In this document: positions 34,951 to 46,480 of the stretch, piece by piece | How positions within the stretch are numbered: position 1 is the first letter of the stretch | Layout of the letters: every line of letters starts with the position of its first letter | Assembly (NCBI GenBank): GCA_025267735.1 | Contig: CM046297.1 | Coordinates: forward strand, 22,098,011-22,162,010 | Direction of reading: 5' to 3' | DNA from: Mactra quadrangularis | Lineage: Eukaryota; Mollusca; Bivalvia; Venerida; Mactridae | Length of the DNA: 64,000 bases | Notes under the pieces: generated by a model | What the model was told of the DNA's origin: nothing | Databases searched by the model: none | What the model saw: only the letters and a program-made list of their open reading frames with translations | Made by a program: the position numbers and the translations under genes

Positions 34951-36014
34951 TATACAATTTATAGGAAAAATTATACTGATATATCAGTCATACATAATTT
35001 GTATGATACTAAGTTCATGTTCAGAATTGAGGTATGCATCATTCATTCATGAAAATTCTTTTTTTCAAAAGTGAAATGGTAAGGTAGAACTAGTAAAGTA
35101 ATGTCTAGAAATCTTGGTTAGGTGAGTTAGCTGCTATACTTTACTTATTGAATATCTTGTATGCATACTAGAATTAATGTTGTTAAGTGATTTACTTGAA
35201 ACTATACAGTCAGTAGTGAACAAGTAATGAAAACAATAAAATACTCACATTAGACTAAGGCTGTCTTGCATCCAAACCAGTAAAGACAGAAGTTGCCACC
35301 TACCATTTTATTTTGAATATATCTATAGCAGATCAATAAACATATCTTTGTTAAATGTTTCAAATCTGAAAATAAATACATGTACTTTGAATTAATAATA
35401 TCAACATTTTCTATCAAATTTAATGATCTTTCTTCAAGGCTCAACATTAATTTTAAAGTAAGTTGCCCATCTGGACAACCAGCTGTATGTTTTACTAGTC
35501 CAAATAAAATATTAACTAACAGTAACAAGTCGCAATAGGTTTTTAGGGGGCAATTGCATAATTTTAGAGTTGTATTTTGCATAAAGTCACGCCAAGAGGC
35601 AATCTCAGTAAATAGATAGTTATAGAGATCTGTCATAGATAAAATTATTGAGCATGTGAGCAGAGAATTTTATACCAGGTTTTATTCAGATTGGATAAAG
35701 AGACTTCACTCATACCACTGGTTTAGCAGACTTGGCAAGTATGTAGACTACATGGTATTTATTTACATTTTACTTAGCTCATAATATACAAGTTTATGAA
35801 GCATGGAATATATTTAGCTGCAAGACTCTAACTTATTATACCAACTTCTGGATCAATAAAAAACTGTGGTGACCAACATTTTTAAGGGGTTTAAATAAGA
35901 AAGAATAGTTATGGAATGGGTGTGAAGTTAGCAGTAACAGCATTAAGTATAATCTTACGCCTGTAATACAAGCAGTAAGATGAAAACTATACCAATAAGA
36001 TCTATCTTAATTAC
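34951..36014. other. No confident gene; 128-codon minus ORF noted
   Basis: The minus-strand ORF 35250-35636 is longer than typical here and contains an acceptor-like TTTATTTTCAG (35366-35376) and a donor-like AAAATG|GTAGGTGG (35299). An exon between them would read LKHLTKICLLICYRYIQNKM. The low-complexity leucine/isoleucine content makes chance likely. Confidence 0.25.
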
Positions 36015-36129
36015 CGTTATTGAGTTTTTGTCCAGGAGACTGTTGAATGTTTTCCAAATAGTTTTGTTTCTTCCATATAGACAAAAGCCAACCAAGCCCG
36101 CTCGGTCAACAGACATCTGTACCTCATAC
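36015..36129 (-). CDS. Candidate coding exon of an unidentified gene
   Basis: Minus strand: acceptor AACTATCACTGCAG, then G plus 38 open codons (starts YEVQMSVDRAGLVGFC, then LYGRNKTIWKTFNSLLDKNSIT), then donor ACG|GTAATT. An alternative acceptor at 36148 would put a TGA in this frame, which argues for the inner one. The peptide looks like a globular protein, unlike the surrounding ORFs. No family recognised. The next exon in either direction was not found. It may share a gene with 28033-28143, on the same strand. Confidence 0.4.
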
Positions 36130-36615
36130 CTGCAGTGATAGTTTCAACCTGAAATGAATAAAAACAGAGAAGAGAAACAAGAAAGAAGTGTCACTGGTTA
36201 AGTTAAAATACAAAGAATACCCTAATTTTAGAGAGATAAAACAAGAAACATACTTCTTCATTTGCCATATGTTTGTGACTTGTATTATGATAATTTAACA
36301 TAGGCTAAACAACTACAATGTATGGTATTTACAATTGACCACTCAATCCTGTCTGTCTATAAACCACCATAGTTGGAATGACACAAAATGTGTACATATG
36401 TCACATTAACGGTCATGACTGCATTTTAGCATCTCCATGTAAGGTTACCTCTTTTGTATGCAAGGCAACATTTGTAAACGGGCAACAGTAGATGCTCATT
36501 CAAAGTCAATGTAGGCGCTTGCAAGTATGCTTCCAGTGCAAGAGTTCTAAAGAGCATTAAATGTATATATGTACCAATTAGATTTCAGTTCCGGTATGCT
36601 TGGGCATCAGGCGGG

Positions 36616-36626
36616 TATAAAAAGGG
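36616..36626 (+). promoter_or_regulatory. Canonical TATA-box-like sequence
   Basis: TATAAAAAGGG, about 20-30 bp before the start of the tandemly repeated unit at 36646. Could be the core promoter of a retroelement LTR-like unit or of a non-coding transcript. No start site evidence. Confidence 0.35.
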
Positions 36627-36645
36627 TAAATCGACTGAAAAAATT

Positions 36646-37025
36646 GGAGTCTGGCTAGAGGCTCCAGAGGGTTCACATCGCTCTCTTTGCAATTATCAGG
36701 GCTTTGTTGTACGATTAGAGTTACCAAATCTATGGATCCGTGTTCTTATAGAAAGCAAAAGGCATCGTGAGAGGGTCATAGATAGTCTAACTATAGTACC
36801 GGGTCGTGGTGTTGCGAGGAAGAGGTTGTAACGTCGTGGTTTGGTTAGTTTGGGTTGAAGCCTTAGGTTAGTCAGGGAGTCTGGCTGGAGACTCCGGAGG
36901 GTTCACATCGCTCTCCTTGTAATTATCGGGGCTTTGTTGTACGAATTAGTACCGGGTTGTGGTGTTATAAGGAAGAGATTGGAACGTCATGGTTTGGTTA
37001 GTTAGGGTTAAAACCACAGGTTTGT
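36646..37025 (+). repeat. Two-copy tandem repeat of about 230 bp
   Basis: 'gagtctggctagaggctcc..ggttcacatcgctctc..' at 36646 recurs at 36878, and both run to 'cgtggtttggttagtt.gggtt'. The second copy lacks about 80 bp after 'gtacga'. GC is higher than in the flanks. Confidence 0.8.
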
Positions 37026-37029
37026 CATA

Positions 37030-37442
37030 GAGACTGGTGTGTTGTGGGAGTTGTTGGTTGGAACTCTTGGTGGTTTCAACGCCTCTTGTGCTGAGGCTAG
37101 ATACTTGTTTGTAGCGATTAAGTATGTGTTTCTTTGGGTTATTGGTTGTTCATTTGGCGTATTGGTTGAGTTGCTGGTTGGAACTGCTAGTGGTTTCAGC
37201 ACCTGGTGTGTGGAAACCCAGCCTTGTATGACAGGTTTTGAGTGCTTCTTTTGTTACCGCTCGGATCATATGTATATATTGCTAATTTGATGATTACATT
37301 TGACATATTAGTTGAGTTGCTGGTTGGGACTGCTAGTGGTTTCAGCACCCCGAGTGTTGAAACCCAGCCTTGTATGATATGTTTTGAGTGCTTCTATTGT
37401 TACTGCTCAGATCACATGTATATATTGCTTGTTTGATGATTA
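37030..37442 (+). repeat. Three-copy tandem repeat of about 140 bp
   Basis: Units contain 'gagttgctggttggaactgctagtggtttcagcacc', then 'gaaacccagccttgtatga..ggttttgagtgcttct..gatca.atgtatatattgct'. Units two (about 37165) and three (about 37309) are close; unit one is degenerate. The three ORFs through it (37008-37436) are by-products. Confidence 0.8.
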
Positions 37443-37445
37443 CAG

Positions 37446-38816
37446 TCTATATGTTTAATTTAAGTTGTTGTTTCTAATCATTGGTCACAGTAGACCCCGA
37501 GAAAAATAATTATATATTGTATTTAGCAATTTATTAGTGTTGAATAAGTTTTCAACAGGCCCCTCAGTGCATGTTACACATGTATAGACGTAAAGAACAT
37601 TTTCATGAGATAGTTTAAAGTGGGGTAAGTTACGGCTGGGAATCTAACCATAGGAATATCCAGAATTATTATATAAGGGGGGGATAAACAAGCATATTGG
37701 GGAGTCAGTGGCCATAAGGACCCGCTGTGGATCCAGGGCAATGCCTGAGGTCAGGCCCCAGAAACTCCTAAGTTTTGGTCATTTCTAAGAAATTTAGGCA
37801 CATTTCTAGAACCTCAACTGAGCATATTTACATGTATCATATTGTTCTGATAGTGGATTGAGACAGCATGCTTGCCAATAATAGGTTTTCTTGATGTAGG
37901 GTAAGGTAGGGAATGGTTTGGTTCATATAGTGTATGTGAGTAAAGAAGCTTTTATGTGTCCAAAGGAAAACTGATGTTGTATATATTCAGAATATATTTG
38001 CATACCAGTGACATTGTTGTAAGAGTTATTTATATACTTCCACTAACAGATATTTGTATCACCAAGGATAAGAATAAGTTTGTAAAAAACATAATAAATT
38101 AATTCTGACATATATTCCTTAGAAAAAAGAAACAATGATGTGATAGAAATAATATGAGTTGATGAATCTATATACCATTATGTATGGTAAACTAGATGCT
38201 AAAAACAAGAAGTTGGGGCTTATCATCAATTTTCATAACTTTTATCAAGATAAAAAAGAGATTTCCAACACATTGAACAATTTGTAAACTGAAGGAACTG
38301 AAGTTTTGCTTTGATGGTTGTGCTGACGTGATAGTGGAACATTTGACAAGAGGGCCAAAATGGCTCGATATTGTTTACCTCAGTTCAAACAATACTTTAG
38401 GTAACTGATATTAAAACAAACAAAAAATGCTAACCATGCATTTTGGAGGGAATAAGTATAATAGAAAATGGACATACATTAGGCTCTATCAGTAATTAAC
38501 TGTGAAACATTTGAATTTTGATTTGATATGCTTTCTTAAAATTCTATCAAAATAATCCTAAAGAAATAGAAAATCTAGAAAAAAAATTCTAATACAACAA
38601 ACTTGCTTAAACCTTAATAAATAGAATGCCTGCATAATTCAATCAATGGTCACAATGAATATTGTCAACCAACTTCAAAAATACAAAAAATAAGTAGTGG
38701 ATGTGCTGATAACTAAGTCTAAATAAGTACACAATAATTTAAATCTTTTAACCCATTTGAATGAACAAAACTATTAAACTATGTATTTGAGTGTTCAAAG
38801 CAACAACAAAATGACT
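37446..38816. other. AT-rich stretch, nothing recognised
   Basis: No exon or terminus supported. A GGGGGGG run lies at about 37678-37684. Confidence 0.35.
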
Positions 38817-38817
38817 T

Positions 38818-40412
38818 TGTAAGTGATTGACAAGACAAGTCAACCTACCGTAGTATCTAAATGTACTGTACAGTAACGAGTACTGTCTTAGTCATTGCCA
38901 GGCCGTGACCAGAACAATAACAGGTGCTTTCCTCGCCATATGTGTCAACCTGTCCGTGCAATGTCTTTCATTCACAAAATCTTTCATTAAAAAAACTTAG
39001 TAACTTAAATATAATTTTACTTTAAAACGTAAACAATAACTTCACTTGAACAAAAGAATATTTGAAATACAATTGTAAAATATTATCTAAAAAACCCGAA
39101 ATATCAGAACTTTATGTTATATTAAAATCTTTAAAAATTTAAAGTTAAATGCCCAATTAAAACAATGTTTACAGATATATATTCAACCAACTTTAACCAA
39201 TAAAAATGCAAACTGATGTAAATCTACAGTCAAAACTTGATGAAAAAGAATTATAATAAAAAATGAAATTCAAAAATGTTCAAAAAAACAACAAAATTAT
39301 GTTGTAAGTGATTGACAAGACAAGTCAACCTACCGTAGTATCTAAATGTACTGTACAGTAACGAGTACTGTCTTAGTCATTGCTAGGCCGTGACCAGAAC
39401 AATAACAGGTGCTTTCCTCGCCATATGTGTCAACCTGTCCGTGCCATGTCTTTCACTCACAAAATCTTCATTAAAAAAACTTAGTAACTTAAATATGATT
39501 TACTAAAAACAAAAAATAACTTTACTTGAACAAAAGAATATTTGAAATATATTTGTAAAATATTATTTTAAAAAACATGAAATATTAAAATTTTATGTTA
39601 TATTTATCTTCTAAAATATAAAATTAAATGCCCAATTAAACATATGTTCAACCAACTTTCACCAATAAAAATGCAATCTAATGTAAATCTACAGACAAAA
39701 CTTGATGAAAAAGAATTATTAAAAAATGAAATTCAAAAATGTTCAAAAAAACAACAAAATTATGTTGTAAGTGATTGACAAGACAAGTCAACCTACCGTA
39801 GTATCTAAATGTACTGTACAGTAACGAGTACTGTCTTAGTCATTGCCAGGTCGTGACCAGAACAATAACAGGTGCTTTCCTCGCCATATGTGTCAACCTG
39901 TCCGTGCAATGTCTTTCACTCACAAAATCTTCCATTAAAAAAACTTAGTAACTAAAAAAATAAGATTACTTAAAACAAAATATAACTTCACTTGAACAAA
40001 GGAATGTATGAAATATATTTGTAAAATATTATTAAAAACAAAACCCAAAATATTAGAATTTTATGTTACATTAAAATCTTCAAAAATTATAAAATTAAAT
40101 GCCCAATTAAAACAATGTTTACAGACATATTTTCAACAAACTTTAGCCAATAAAAATGCAAACTGATGTAAATCTACAGTCAAAACTTGATGAAAAAGAA
40201 TTATTAAACAATGAACTTCAAAAATGTTCAAAACTACAACAAAATGACTTTGTAAGTGACTGACAAGACAAGTCAACCTACCGTAGTATCTAAATGTACT
40301 GTACAGTAACGAGTACTGTCTTAGTCATTGCCAGGCTGTGACCAGAACAATAACAGGTGCTTTCCTCGCCATATGTGTCAACCTGTCCGTGCAATGTCTT
40401 TCACTCACAAAA
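38818..40412. repeat. Four-copy array of conserved ~164-bp cores with diverged spacers
   Basis: Cores at 38818-38981, 39301-39464, 39764-39927 and 40249-40412 differ at only a handful of positions. The 300-320-bp AT-rich spacers between them share an origin but carry many substitutions and indels. Each core has a hairpin ACAGTA-ACGAG-TACTGT, and the words CCGTAGTATCT and CCGTGACC. On the minus strand a frame of about 30 codons is open in all four (includes TYGEESTCYCSGHG) between GGACAG and a donor-like ACG|GTAGGT, but a TAG precedes the donor. Could be a structured RNA gene array, tandem exons or a satellite under conversion. Confidence 0.85.
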
Positions 40413-40971
40413 CTTACACTAAAACAAATTGTTTAAAAAGTGCTATTATCAACTTTACTATTACTATATCATAAATATAGTAACTACATTTGAATGAAAC
40501 ATTTTAAGAGTTAACCTTGAAAAATATAATTAAAATAAGCATACATGTAAGCTTCTAACCAAAAATAAAAATATATAGACTAAATGCGTGGATGAAACGA
40601 TACTCCTAAAACTATCTTGAAAAAACACTGTTTAAAAAATATACTAATAAAATAAAAGAAAACATGCAGACATCAATAAATTATTGCACAAAAATAACCT
40701 ACATCAACTGCAAAAAATAACTGACAGAAAAAATTATTGTTAAAAATAAAAAAAAGACAAATTCAAAGTAAAAAAAGAGAGAAAAAACACATGCAGACAC
40801 ATCATGAACTCTGTGTATATCAATTGGAGAGGTAAGACTCCGTGACCAAGTCATATCGACCATCTCCATTTGACCAGTGCCTTAGTATCTATCGCATGTA
40901 AAACCTTAAATAGTAAAAATAACCTACATCAATTGCAAAAAATAACCTACAAGAAAAATCCTAAGATTGAA

Positions 40972-41987
40972 AACAAGAGCACCGCTAGGCGGAGCATTAT
41001 ATGCCCGAGAGTGTTGTTTTTTTAGTGAAGATGAAGCATTTGTAAGACATGAGAATATTTCATATGAATATCATATTATAAATAATTGTGGAAAACAAAG
41101 TAGAGAAAAAAGATACCATTGAGAATGCTTCTTTTTATTCGTGATGAGTATAACTTTGTCACTCATGCTCTGGAAACTGTTTTCAGTTTTAAGGTAATAG
41201 TGACCTTGACCTTTGACCTTGTGACCCCAAATTCAATAGGGGTCTTCTACCTGATATGGACAACCATCCTATGAAGTTGACCAAATGGAACTTAAGTTAT
41301 GCTCCGGAAACTGTTTTCAGTTTTAATGTAAAAGTGACCTTGACCTTTGACCTTGTGACACCAAAATCAATAGGGGTCTTTTACCTGATATGGACAACCA
41401 TCGTTAGAAGTTTGAATATTGTGGGCCCAATGCAACTTGAGTTAATCTCCAGAAACTGTTTTCAGTTTTAAGGTAATAGTGACCTTGACCTTTGACCTTG
41501 TGACCCCAAAATCAATAGGGGTCTTCTACCCAATATGGACAATCATCCTAGGAAGTTTGAATATTGTGGGCCCAATGCAACTTAAGTTATGCTCCGGAAA
41601 CTGTTTCCAGTTTTAAGGTAATAGTGACCTTGACCTTTGACCTTGTGACCCCAAAATCAATAGGGGTCTTCAACCTGATATGTACAATCATCCTATGAAG
41701 TTTGAATATTGTGGGCCAAATAGAACTTAAGTTATGCTCCGGAAACCGTTTCCAGTTTTAAGGTAATAGTGACCTTGACCTTTGACCTTGTGACCCCAAA
41801 ATCAATAGGGGTCTTCAACCTGATATGTACAATCATCGTATGAAGTTTGAATATTGTGGGCCAAATGGAACTTAAGTTATGCTCCTGAAACCAAATTGCT
41901 TACAGACGGACGGACAGTTACAGACGGACGGACAGACGCCAGGGGGTATAACATAATATGCCTGAAATTCTTTCAGGCATATAAAAA
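40972..41987 (+). mobile_element. AACAAG-headed element, family C, with central tandem array
   Basis: Begins AACAAG then a hairpin GCACCGC-TAG-GCGGAGC. The centre is five units of about 140 bp. It ends with GACGGACGGACAG, CAGACGCCAGGGGGTATA and a terminal hairpin TATGCCTGAAA-TTC-TTTCAGGCATA. The post-hairpin text ATATGCCCGA is echoed as ATATGCCTGA in the terminal hairpin. The plan fits the bivalve 'pearl' or Helentron-type non-autonomous elements; superfamily assignment is inference. Confidence 0.7.
41201..41789 (+). promoter_or_regulatory. Five composite nuclear-receptor-type sites
   Basis: TGACCTTGACCTTTGACCT occurs at 41201, 41335, 41480, 41625 and 41770, once per tandem unit. Each holds three perfect AGGTCA half-sites (as TGACCT): the first two spaced by zero, the second and third by one (a DR1). 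TGACCTTGA is also the extended NR5A/ERR half-site TCAAGGTCA in reverse. Occupancy is inference only; the sites are built into a transposon repeat. Confidence 0.55.
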
Positions 41988-42419
41988 TAACCTACCAGCA
42001 AAATTATTATTAAAAAAGAAAAAAAAGACAAAATTTAAAGTAAAAAAAAGAGAAAAAAAACACATGCAGACACATCATGAACTCTGTGTATATCAATTGG
42101 AGAGGTAAGACTCCGTGACCAAGTCATATCGACCATCTCCATTTGACCAGTGCCTTAGTATCTATCGCATGTAAAAAAACACAAGCAGACACATCATGAA
42201 CTCTGTGTATATCAATTGGAGAGGTAAGACTCCGTGACCAAGTCATATCGACCATCTCCATTTGACCAGTGCCTTAGTATCTATCGCATGTAAAAAAACA
42301 CAAGCAGACACATCATGAACTCTGTGTATATCAATTGGAGAGGTAAGACTCCGTGACCAAGTCATATCGACCATCTCCATTTGACCAGTGTCTAGTGTCT
42401 ATAGCTTGTAAAACCTGAA

Positions 42420-43080
42420 ATATTTAGAAAAAAAAGTTTAAAACAAAAATACTTAAGGTGCCTATTTGAAAAAAAATATGTATGCTTACAAAAACAAAAA
42501 TAAACCCAAAAAGAGAAATGGAGTCAGAAAAAAAGTAAAAAAATAAAAACGTCCTTTGGCTGAAGAAAATTGAAGTCAAGCAAAAAATCTATATTCCAAT
42601 CCATTCCAAAACGAAAAAAATATTACAAAAATAGAAAAAACCATAAAAGTAAAAATTCAGAAAATATGCAGGCACATCACATTACTATCTCCTATTGAAC
42701 ATTTTCAAGTGTCAATGGCAACTTTGAAATGAAATACATTGTACAATGTATAAACAATAATTAAAAACAATTTTTATACAATCAATAAAATGTAGTCAAA
42801 ATGCCTTAGAATTAAATAAAAAAGAATGAGAGTAATACTTGAAACAATATATCAGTAAATGTGTCAGCTTATTTCAAAATACTGCAAAAAACGTGATGTG
42901 ACATGTGAATATATTCTAATGAAATCAAAATGAACTGCTCAGTATGTGTGGCTCAGTTGAAATGACTGTTGATACTACTCACTGTTTTTTAAATATATGT
43001 ATAATGATAGAAAATTACTAAATATGTTCATTCATCCCTATTTTGGATAATTAGACTCTTCTATTGTTAGACTGATACGC
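42420..43080. other. A-rich stretch, nothing recognised
   Basis: Long A-rich runs on the plus strand and no ORF. Confidence 0.35.
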
Positions 43081-43084
43081 AACG

Positions 43085-43640
43085 TTAAAAAACGTTATAC
43101 CACATGAACTGCATAATGCTTTTCTTACATAGAATGTTTTGTGGACTTACCAGTGACTAGATAGGAAATTAGGAAAATATACAACGAAAAAGTAAGAATG
43201 GGTATGTGTATTTAAAAGATTGAATGTTTATTGCATACTACAACATGAACTTTTATATTGATTATACCTTTATGTATGTATACTTAAGCATGAAAAGATA
43301 GGAATAGGTTCAAAGAAATAGAAAGAATGGGTACATTTTAAGATAGACAGAATGTTACCTGCATATTGCCACATGAATTGCACATCACTGCAATTTTTTA
43401 CATTGTACATTTATGTTTAGTGTATACTTACCTACGACAAGAACAGGTGATAGGAATTGATTCAAAGAAACAGAAAGAGTTTGTACATTTAATGTTTACT
43501 GTATACTGTCACATGAACTTTTACAGTGATTATGTTTTTTTCTGTATACTTAATTGTATAGAAGGATAGGAACATATTTAAAGAAATAGAAAGAGTGGGT
43601 ACTTGTTTAAATAGATATAATGTGTACCACCAGAAGTTGA
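43085..43640 (+). repeat. Degenerate tandem repeat, ~4 units of 125-145 bp
   Basis: Units share 'ccacatgaact..gtatacttac/aa..gataggaa..ttcaaagaaatagaaagagtgggtac'. Short ORFs on both strands are by-products. Confidence 0.75.
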
Positions 43641-44224
43641 CAAATGTATAATCAATTAGGATAGAAAGTAACCCATTATACATAGGCTTTAAAGTCCGCA
43701 ACTACTGTCTATGCTAGGCACCTGTTTTTTCACAAAAATCAATGATAGTGAATATTTAAACCATTTCTCTATACCCCAAGTGATTTTCATTGGACAAACA
43801 GGTATGGTATATCAAATTGTATTGGTTAAAATATAGGTCATAAGTTGGCTTAGACTTTAGTATTGTTTTTGTAACATCATGGCTATATGTGTCATACAGC
43901 GATAAATATAGTTCCAACAAAAAAACAAACCACTGTGTGTAATAACAATAAACTAATCCACGATGAGGGACGCTCAGGATACGTTAACATAAACATGTGA
44001 TATGTATTACGAGTGTCTTAGATGTTGGTGTAATGGAAAAGATTTTTACCTTTACAAGCATAATTTACCAAGAAATGGTGGCATCCATTATGCTAATTTT
44101 GTAAAAAATAAATTACACACATTTTATTGTCAATACTGCCTACCCCTGAAATGGATTGTCTCATTTTTAATGTTTACCCAAACACGTTTTGGTTTTTTGT
44201 ACGCACTATAGAAGTGGTTTTACC

Positions 44225-44850
44225 ATGTATTATTATTAGTTTTATAATGCATACACAATGAGAATGTGTCATACAGCGACAAAGAAAGAAGTGATTTTAC
44301 CATGTATTAGTTTCATATATAATGCATACATAATGAGAATGTGTCATACAAAGCAAAAGTATAGAAGTGGTTTAACTATGTATTATTTTCAGTTATATAA
44401 TGCATACATAATGAGAATGTGTCATACAGTGACAAAGAAAGAAGTGATTTTTCCATGTATTATTTTTAGTTATATAATGCATACATAATGAGAATGTGTC
44501 ATACAGTGACAAAGAAAGAAGTGATTTTATCATGTATTATTTTTAGTAATATAATGCATACACAATGAGAATGTGTCATACAGTGACAAAGAAAGAAATT
44601 ATCAAAACATTTTACTATGTTTGCTTTATAAATGCTAATAGAAATACCATGTGTCATACAGCGACAAAGAAAGAAATGATCAAAACAGTTATGCTAAGTT
44701 TGCTTTTTAAAATGCTAATAGAATTATCATGTGTCATACGGCAACAAATGAAGATAACAAAACATGTATGGCTACATTGTTTTTAGTGTGATTGCTAAAT
44801 TGTTTAAGAGTATGAAAGTGTGTCATACAGCGACAAAGTTGTATACAAAT
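44225..44850 (+). repeat. Tandem repeat, ~8 units of ~77 bp
   Basis: Units: 'ataatgcatacaatgagaatgtgtcatacagcgacaaagaaagaagtgatttta.catgtatta'. The last units are diverged (44641, 44729, 44815). A lone 'gtgtcatacagcgataaa' at 43889 marks an outlying unit. The ORF at 44258-44488 reads MRMCHT repeats and is a by-product. Confidence 0.85.
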
Positions 44851-45065
44851 CCTAAGTAATTCATAATATTCAATTAAAAAGGCAAGTTTGGATTGCTAAC
44901 TTCTGTCTAATTTTTATTTAAAATGCAACACTTATAGTAAAGAACTAAGTATATGGAACTACACAGTACTAAATATAAATTTTGATAAAGTTATAGTCAA
45001 CATAACATGATTGTGTTCATGGTCAAGTGGTTAGGTTTATAAAAGTTAAATAAAGTTATAGTGCG

Positions 45066-45298
45066 GTTTAAAGTCTGCTTCCATATACATGATCAGCCGA
45101 CTTAACAATCTTGTACAATAACTCCTGATCACTGAAATCACCCTCAGGCAGGCGATCCCTCACAATACCCGTGGGTGGAGTGGAACATTTGTAGGTAAAT
45201 TTCTTGCTCAAGGAAATTAGCAGTGCCCCTAGTGGGGATCGAACCTAGGACCTTTCGATCCCTAAGCGCGCGTCCTACCACTGGACCACTGCTCCTAA
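45066..45298 (-). mobile_element. tRNA-derived SINE, family 3
   Basis: On the minus strand: head AGCAGTGGTCCAGTGGTAGG (A box) and GGTTCGATCCCC (B box), body 'ttgagcaagaaatttacctac', 'gcctgcctgagggtgatttcag', 'ggaagcagactttaaacc'. Second copy at 53313-53547; decayed relatives in tandem at 61755-62150. Confidence 0.8.
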
Positions 45299-45299
45299 T

Positions 45300-45925
45300 G
45301 CTCCTGAAGTTTATAATTCAATCACTTTCATCTATTCTAGGTACAAAGCGCTTACCATGGATATTTATGGGTAATAGTAAATAGGTGCTTATAGAGGATG
45401 CAATTCTTATATTACAAGTGAATTTTAATATCAAAGGTTAGCTGAACAATCAGCTTCATATATCTGAAGTAGGAAAATATAAATAATCGCTCACTACTGT
45501 ATGCTTTACAATTACGCTCTAAAAGAGTAATAATATAATTATTTGTAAAAATAATAAAATAACTGCACTTATCTTCTTTCTGATGACCATACATTCCCTG
45601 TTTATTACCACTTAAAACAATCTTCCACACTGTCATAGTGTATATATCTGAAAAAATAAATTGAAGTACAGATAGGGCAGTGTAATGAAATTGTAAAAAG
45701 GGCAGTGTAATGAAATTGTAAAAAAGGAGATCATTATGCTATTTTCTTGTAAAAAAAAATTAATAAAACCTTAAAACGGTTTGTTTTTATGGAATGATGT
45801 GGTTTTTAAAGGTTTTTCCTATTTTTGAATCGCTGATAATTAATATTATTGTCTTCTATAGTCTTTTTCAAAATCTCAACTTCCCAAATTTCCTGTTTTT
45901 AAAACTATAATTTATCAAAAAATGG
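45300..45925. other. AT-rich stretch with a small duplication
   Basis: A 24-bp unit 'gggcagtgtaatgaaattgtaaaa' is duplicated at 45676-45724. Nothing else recognised. Confidence 0.5.
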
Positions 45926-45929
45926 ATCT

Positions 45930-46480
45930 GTACAGTAAACATTATTTTGGGACCCACATATTGAAAATTTGGGACGATAAACTAAACTTTTTTTGTGACA
46001 GGCATATTTAAAGGTTATGAACAAAACTAAGCTTTTTTGGGACCCCAATATTAAAAAACCCAACTGTATACAAATATTTCTTCATGACCACATACTGAAC
46101 AAAATTAAATTTTCTATTTTGTTTTATTTTCGGGACCTGAACAAAATTTTTGCCTCACCACATATTGATATTTATATAACTTTTATCAGGACCCACATAT
46201 TGAAATTTGGAACCTTAAACTAAACTTTTTGTGACCTGAATATTAAGCTTTTGAACTGCAACTAAGCTTTTTTCTGGACCCAGAAATTTAAATATTTTCA
46301 GGGTATACAAACTTTTTTCATAACCATATACTTAACAAAATTGACAGGTCTTTTTTTATCGGAACCCACATATTGAAAATTTAGGAATGCAAATTAATTT
46401 TTTTTACAGGACCCTATATTGAAAGTTTAGGACCGTATATTAAACTTTTTAATGGGACCCGTGTATTTAAATTTAGGTGT
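45930..46480 (+). repeat. Degenerate short-period repeat
   Basis: About eight imperfect repeats of 'gggacccacatattgaaaatttgggac..taaactaaac(t)n'. The ORF 46017-46223 is a by-product. Confidence 0.6.

Larger units (their letters stand above)
40788..42411. repeat. Four-copy array of a ~115-bp core, split by a mobile element
   Basis: Cores at 40788-40902, 42060-42173, 42179-42293 and 42299-42411 read 'aca.gcagacacatcatgaactctgtg..' to '..cttagtatctatcgcatgt'. They contain a stem TGGAGA..TCTCCA. Three are contiguous; the first is separated by the AACAAG element at 40972-41987 and surrounding AT-rich text. The words CCGTGACC and TAGTATCT are shared with the preceding array in the opposite order. 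Confidence 0.85.

Noticed and set aside
38818..40412. Spliced-leader RNA array
   Set aside because: A donor-like ACG|GTAGGT exists on the minus strand, but the Sm-type site is inconsistent between copies and the core is too long before the donor.
44258..44488. ORF of MRMCHT repeats as a possible repeat protein
   Set aside because: Follows a non-coding 77-bp tandem unit; period not a multiple of three and frame breaks.
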